Positions 6,668 to 9,684 of a stretch of 9,684 nucleotides of DNA are shown piece after piece. Both the position numbers and the translations under genes were made by a program. Source of the DNA: an uncultured Blautia sp. (GTDB taxonomy: Bacteria; Bacillota; Clostridia; Lachnospirales; Lachnospiraceae). Under the pieces are notes generated by a model that was given only the letters and a program-made list of their open reading frames with translations, searched no databases and had not been told where the DNA came from. Location: assembly GCA_900543715.1 (NCBI GenBank), contig UQSX01000102.1:1-9684 (forward strand). The letters run 5' to 3'. Each line of letters opens with the position of its first letter. Position 1 is the first letter of the stretch.

Positions 6668-8620
6668 ATGGAAAATATGAAAATCAGGTACCTGGAAACC
6701 CTGGCAGAATTGTATCCCACCATTGCCAAGGCTTCTTCAGAGATCATTAACCTTCAGGCCATTTTGAATCTGCCAAAAGGAACGGAACACTTTCTGACAG
6801 ATATCCACGGCGAGTATGAGGCCTTTTCCCACGTATTAAAAAACGGGTCAGGCTCTGTAAGAAGAAAGATCAAAGAAGTATTCGGCCATACCTTAAGTGA
6901 GCGGGAACAGAGGGCCCTTGCAACGCTGATCTACTATCCAAAAGAAAAAATGGATCTGGTAAGGAAGCAGGAATCCAATATGGAGGAATGGTATAAGATC
7001 ACCTTGTACCGGCTTATAGAGGTGTGCAAAAAGACTGCCTCGAAATACACCCGGTCCAAGGTGCGAAAAGCCCTGCCAAAAGACTTTTCCTATGTGATCG
7101 AGGAATTGATCACTGAGCGGCCGGAAGTTATAGACAAAGAATCTTACTATGAGCAGATTGTACATACGATCATTGAGATCGGCTGTGCAGAAAAATTCAT
7201 TGTGGATCTGTCAGAGCTGATCCAGCGTCTGGTGGTAGACCATCTTCATGTGCTGGGGGACATTTATGACAGGGGACCAGGGCCCCATAAGATCATGGAT
7301 GTGCTGGAAAATTATCATTCCGTGGATATACAGTGGGGAAATCACGATATCGTATGGATGGGAGCGGCGGCAGGACAGACCTGCTGCATCGCCACTGTGA
7401 TCAGGAATTGTGTGAGATACTCCAACCTGGATATTCTGGAGGATGGATATGGTATCAACCTCCTTCCGCTGGCAACCTTTGCCCTGGCTTGCTATAAAGA
7501 TGATCCCTGCACCTGCTTTAAGATCAAAGGCCACAGCGATCTGAATCCTGAGGAACAGGCCCTGAATATGAAAATGTACAAGGCCATTTCTATTATCCAG
7601 TTTAAGCTGGAAGGACAGCTTGTCAAAAAGCGGAAAGAATTTCAGATGGAAGACAGGGCCCTTCTGGAACATATCAACTATGAGGAAGGCACGATCCGGC
7701 TGGAAGAGGAGACCCATCAGCTTCTGGATAAGAATTTCCCCACTATTGATCCGGAAAACCCATATGCGCTGTCACCGGAAGAAGAAGAGGTGATGGACCG
7801 GCTGATCTTTGTTTTTGAAAACTGTGAAAAACTTCAGCGGCATATGCGTTTTCTGCTGAAAAAGGGAAGCCTTTATAAAATTTATAACCGGAATCTTCTT
7901 TACCATGGCTGCATTCCTTTGAATGAAGACGGAAGTTTTAAAGAAGTGGAGGTTTATGGAAAGGTATATAAGGGCAAGGCTCTCTATGATATACTGGAGA
8001 CTTATGTGCGGAAAGCCTTTGTAGCCATTGACAAAGAGGAAAAGGAAAAAGGCAAAGATATCCTCTGGTTTATCTGGGCCGGACCTTCTTCCCCGCTCTT
8101 CGGAAAAGATAAGATGGCTACTTTTGAACGGTGCTTTCTGGCGGAGAAAGAGACCCACGAAGAAAAGAAAAATCCCTATTACCGTTTCCTGGAAAATGAT
8201 GAGGTAGTGGAAAACATATTCAAGGAGTTTGACATTACCGGCGACTGCCGGCACATTGTAAACGGCCATGTGCCCGTACATCACACAGAGGGAGAGAGCC
8301 CCATTAAGTGCGGCGGCAAGCTGCTGATCATAGACGGAGGCTTTTCAAAAGCATATCAAAAGGTTACGGGAATCGCAGGTTATACCCTGATCTACAATTC
8401 CTGGGGAATGATCCTGGCGGCTCATGAGCCTTTTACTTCTGCCAGAGACGCCATTACAAAGGAAAGCGATATCTTATCCGCCAGTATCCTGATCAAGAAA
8501 ACAACGGAAAGAAAAACAGTGGAAGAGACTGATAACGGAATAAAGATCAAAGAAAGGATAGCAGAGCTTCAGGAGCTTTTAAAGGCTTACAGAGACGGCC
8601 TGCTGATAGAAAAGCTATGA
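6668..8620 (+). CDS. fbp: Fructose-1,6-bisphosphatase, class III (650 aa)
   Basis: Hydrolyses fructose 1,6-bisphosphate to fructose 6-phosphate in gluconeogenesis. It is the large Firmicutes-type enzyme, unrelated to the E. coli Fbp fold. It carries a calcineurin-like metallophosphatase core whose metal-binding motifs are visible: TDIHGEY (44-50), LGDIYDRGPGPHK (196-208), WGNHDIVW (223-230) and NGHVPV (532-537), followed by IDGGFSKAYQKVTG (around 554-567). A long insertion separates the third and fourth motifs, as expected for the family. The length is close to the roughly 670 residues of the Bacillus enzyme. The ATG at 6668 is chosen because GGGGGA lies 7 nt upstream; an in-frame ATG at 6635 overlaps the likely promoter and lacks a ribosome binding site. 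The stop overlaps the start of the next gene (ATGA). In Bacillus this enzyme is controlled by metabolites such as phosphoenolpyruvate; nothing in the sequence confirms that here. Confidence 0.96.
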   Translation: MENMKIRYLETLAELYPTIAKASSEIINLQAILNLPKGTEHFLTDIHGEYEAFSHVLKNGSGSVRRKIKEVFGHTLSEREQRALATLIYYPKEKMDLVRKQESNMEEWYKITLYRLIEVCKKTASKYTRSKVRKALPKDFSYVIEELITERPEVIDKESYYEQIVHTIIEIGCAEKFIVDLSELIQRLVVDHLHVLGDIYDRGPGPHKIMDVLENYHSVDIQWGNHDIVWMGAAAGQTCCIATVIRNCVRYSNLDILEDGYGINLLPLATFALACYKDDPCTCFKIKGHSDLNPEEQALNMKMYKAISIIQFKLEGQLVKKRKEFQMEDRALLEHINYEEGTIRLEEETHQLLDKNFPTIDPENPYALSPEEEEVMDRLIFVFENCEKLQRHMRFLLKKGSLYKIYNRNLLYHGCIPLNEDGSFKEVEVYGKVYKGKALYDILETYVRKAFVAIDKEEKEKGKDILWFIWAGPSSPLFGKDKMATFERCFLAEKETHEEKKNPYYRFLENDEVVENIFKEFDITGDCRHIVNGHVPVHHTEGESPIKCGGKLLIIDGGFSKAYQKVTGIAGYTLIYNSWGMILAAHEPFTSARDAITKESDILSASILIKKTTERKTVEETDNGIKIKERIAELQELLKAYRDGLLIEKL

Positions 8621-9444
8621 TTTGCGAGAGAATATCAATACAAACAGAAAATTCAGAAAAAGACACCCATTTAGAAACCTATATCCTGGAAGACTTTTTG
8701 GATGAAGGGCCCAGGTGGAAACGGCCTCTGGTGCTGATCTGTCCGGGAGGGGCCTATGCCAGAACATCCAACAGAGAAGCAGAGCCTGTGGCTCTCCAGC
8801 TTAACGCTTTAGGCTATCATGCAGCGGTTCTGCGGTATTCCTGTGCTCCTGCAGTTTATCCTGCGGCGCTTCACGAAACAGCGCTGTCTGTGAAATATTT
8901 AAGAGACCAGGCAGAAGCATGGCATATCGATCCGGACAGAATCCTGATCATGGGATTTTCTGCCGGCGGCCATCTGGCTGCCAGTTACGGAGTTTTCTGG
9001 CAGGAAGAACATATGGCAGAGGCGGCAGGATGCAGCTCAGAATATTTAAGGCCCCAGGGGCTGATACTTTGTTATCCGGTGATCAGCTCTGACGAAAAGA
9101 TCGCCCATACAGAGAGTATCCGAAATCTTCTGGGAGATTCTTATGAGACTTTAAAAGAAAAGATGTCTTTGGAAAATCAGGTAACGGATCAGGTGCCGAA
9201 GACCTTTCTCTGGCATACATTTCAGGACGAAACAGTACCTTTTTGGAATTCTTTCCGGTTTGTCCAGGCTCTGGGAGAGAAAAAAATCCCTGTGGAATAC
9301 CATCTTTATCCAGAAGGAATACATGGCCTGAGCCTGGCCACAGAAAGTGTTGCCCGGGAAGACAAAAGTACAGTAGAAGAGGGCTGTCAGAGCTGGATGC
9401 CTCTTCTAAAGTCCTGGCTGATGAGAAATTTTGGATTATCTTAG
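8617..9444 (+). CDS. Alpha/beta hydrolase, acetyl-esterase/BD-FAE-like (275 aa)
   Basis: This is an alpha/beta-hydrolase fold protein of the acetyl esterase (Aes) or BD-FAE type, probably a cytosolic carboxylesterase; the substrate is unknown. The catalytic machinery is visible: PGGAY (43-47) in the oxyanion-hole position where the family has HGG, the nucleophile elbow GFSAGGH (113-119, Ser115), Asp204 in QDETVP (203-208) and His236 in GIHGLSL (234-240). There is no signal peptide. It starts at an ATG inside the last codons of fbp (ATGA overlap) and has no good ribosome binding site of its own, so it very likely depends on translation of fbp. Members of this group often remove acetyl groups from sugars or xylo-oligosaccharides. 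That would fit carbohydrate metabolism next to fbp, but this is inference from context only. Confidence 0.85.
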   Translation: MICERISIQTENSEKDTHLETYILEDFLDEGPRWKRPLVLICPGGAYARTSNREAEPVALQLNALGYHAAVLRYSCAPAVYPAALHETALSVKYLRDQAEAWHIDPDRILIMGFSAGGHLAASYGVFWQEEHMAEAAGCSSEYLRPQGLILCYPVISSDEKIAHTESIRNLLGDSYETLKEKMSLENQVTDQVPKTFLWHTFQDETVPFWNSFRFVQALGEKKIPVEYHLYPEGIHGLSLATESVAREDKSTVEEGCQSWMPLLKSWLMRNFGLS

Positions 9445-9463
9445 AGGATTATGGAAAAAAGCC

Positions 9464-9684
<221 letters not shown>

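Noticed and set aside
7211..8284. Minus-strand open frames of about 170 codons inside fbp
   Set aside because: They overlap the conserved metallophosphatase motifs of fbp and have no start signals or family features.

Overview
The window looks like gut-type Clostridia (Lachnospiraceae-like) chromosomal DNA. This rests on protein style: an Fe-S-type PurF with the QESCGIAVSD block, a LUD protein with a Cys-rich tail, a long class III (Firmicutes-type) fructose-1,6-bisphosphatase, and strong AGGAGG ribosome binding sites. It carries housekeeping and metabolic genes. I see no rRNA, tRNA, CRISPR array, phage or transposase gene.

Layout. Bases 1-160 are a GC-rich stretch with no convincing gene. 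Two de novo purine synthesis genes follow on the minus strand: purB (161-1597), preceded in its transcript by purF (1709-3064). PurF is missing its start, including the Cys nucleophile of the glutaminase domain. The break falls at about 3001-3048, on a perfect 14-bp inverted repeat. Beyond it, base composition and codon choice change: purB/purF are visibly richer in GC, with GGC/CGC/CTG-type codons, than the DNA to the right. A minus-strand LUD-domain gene (3091-3726) diverges, across a promoter-bearing gap, from a plus-strand pair: a DegV family lipid-binding protein (3861-4736) and argS (4741-6507). A long hairpin terminator closes that unit. Next is a pair with a 4-nt overlap, fbp (6668-8620) and an alpha/beta-hydrolase esterase (8617-9444). 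A near-consensus promoter then drives rpsB, of which only the first 28 codons are inside the window.

How the genes work together. purF and purB catalyse the first step and two later steps of purine synthesis, so they form a pathway pair. degV-argS and fbp-hydrolase are transcription or translation units held together by tight spacing, with no obvious shared pathway. The most notable point is the junction near 3.0 kb. Either the contig joins two different but related genomes through a short shared sequence, or a real rearrangement decapitated purF. I favour a chimeric join. I found no convincing novel biological system.
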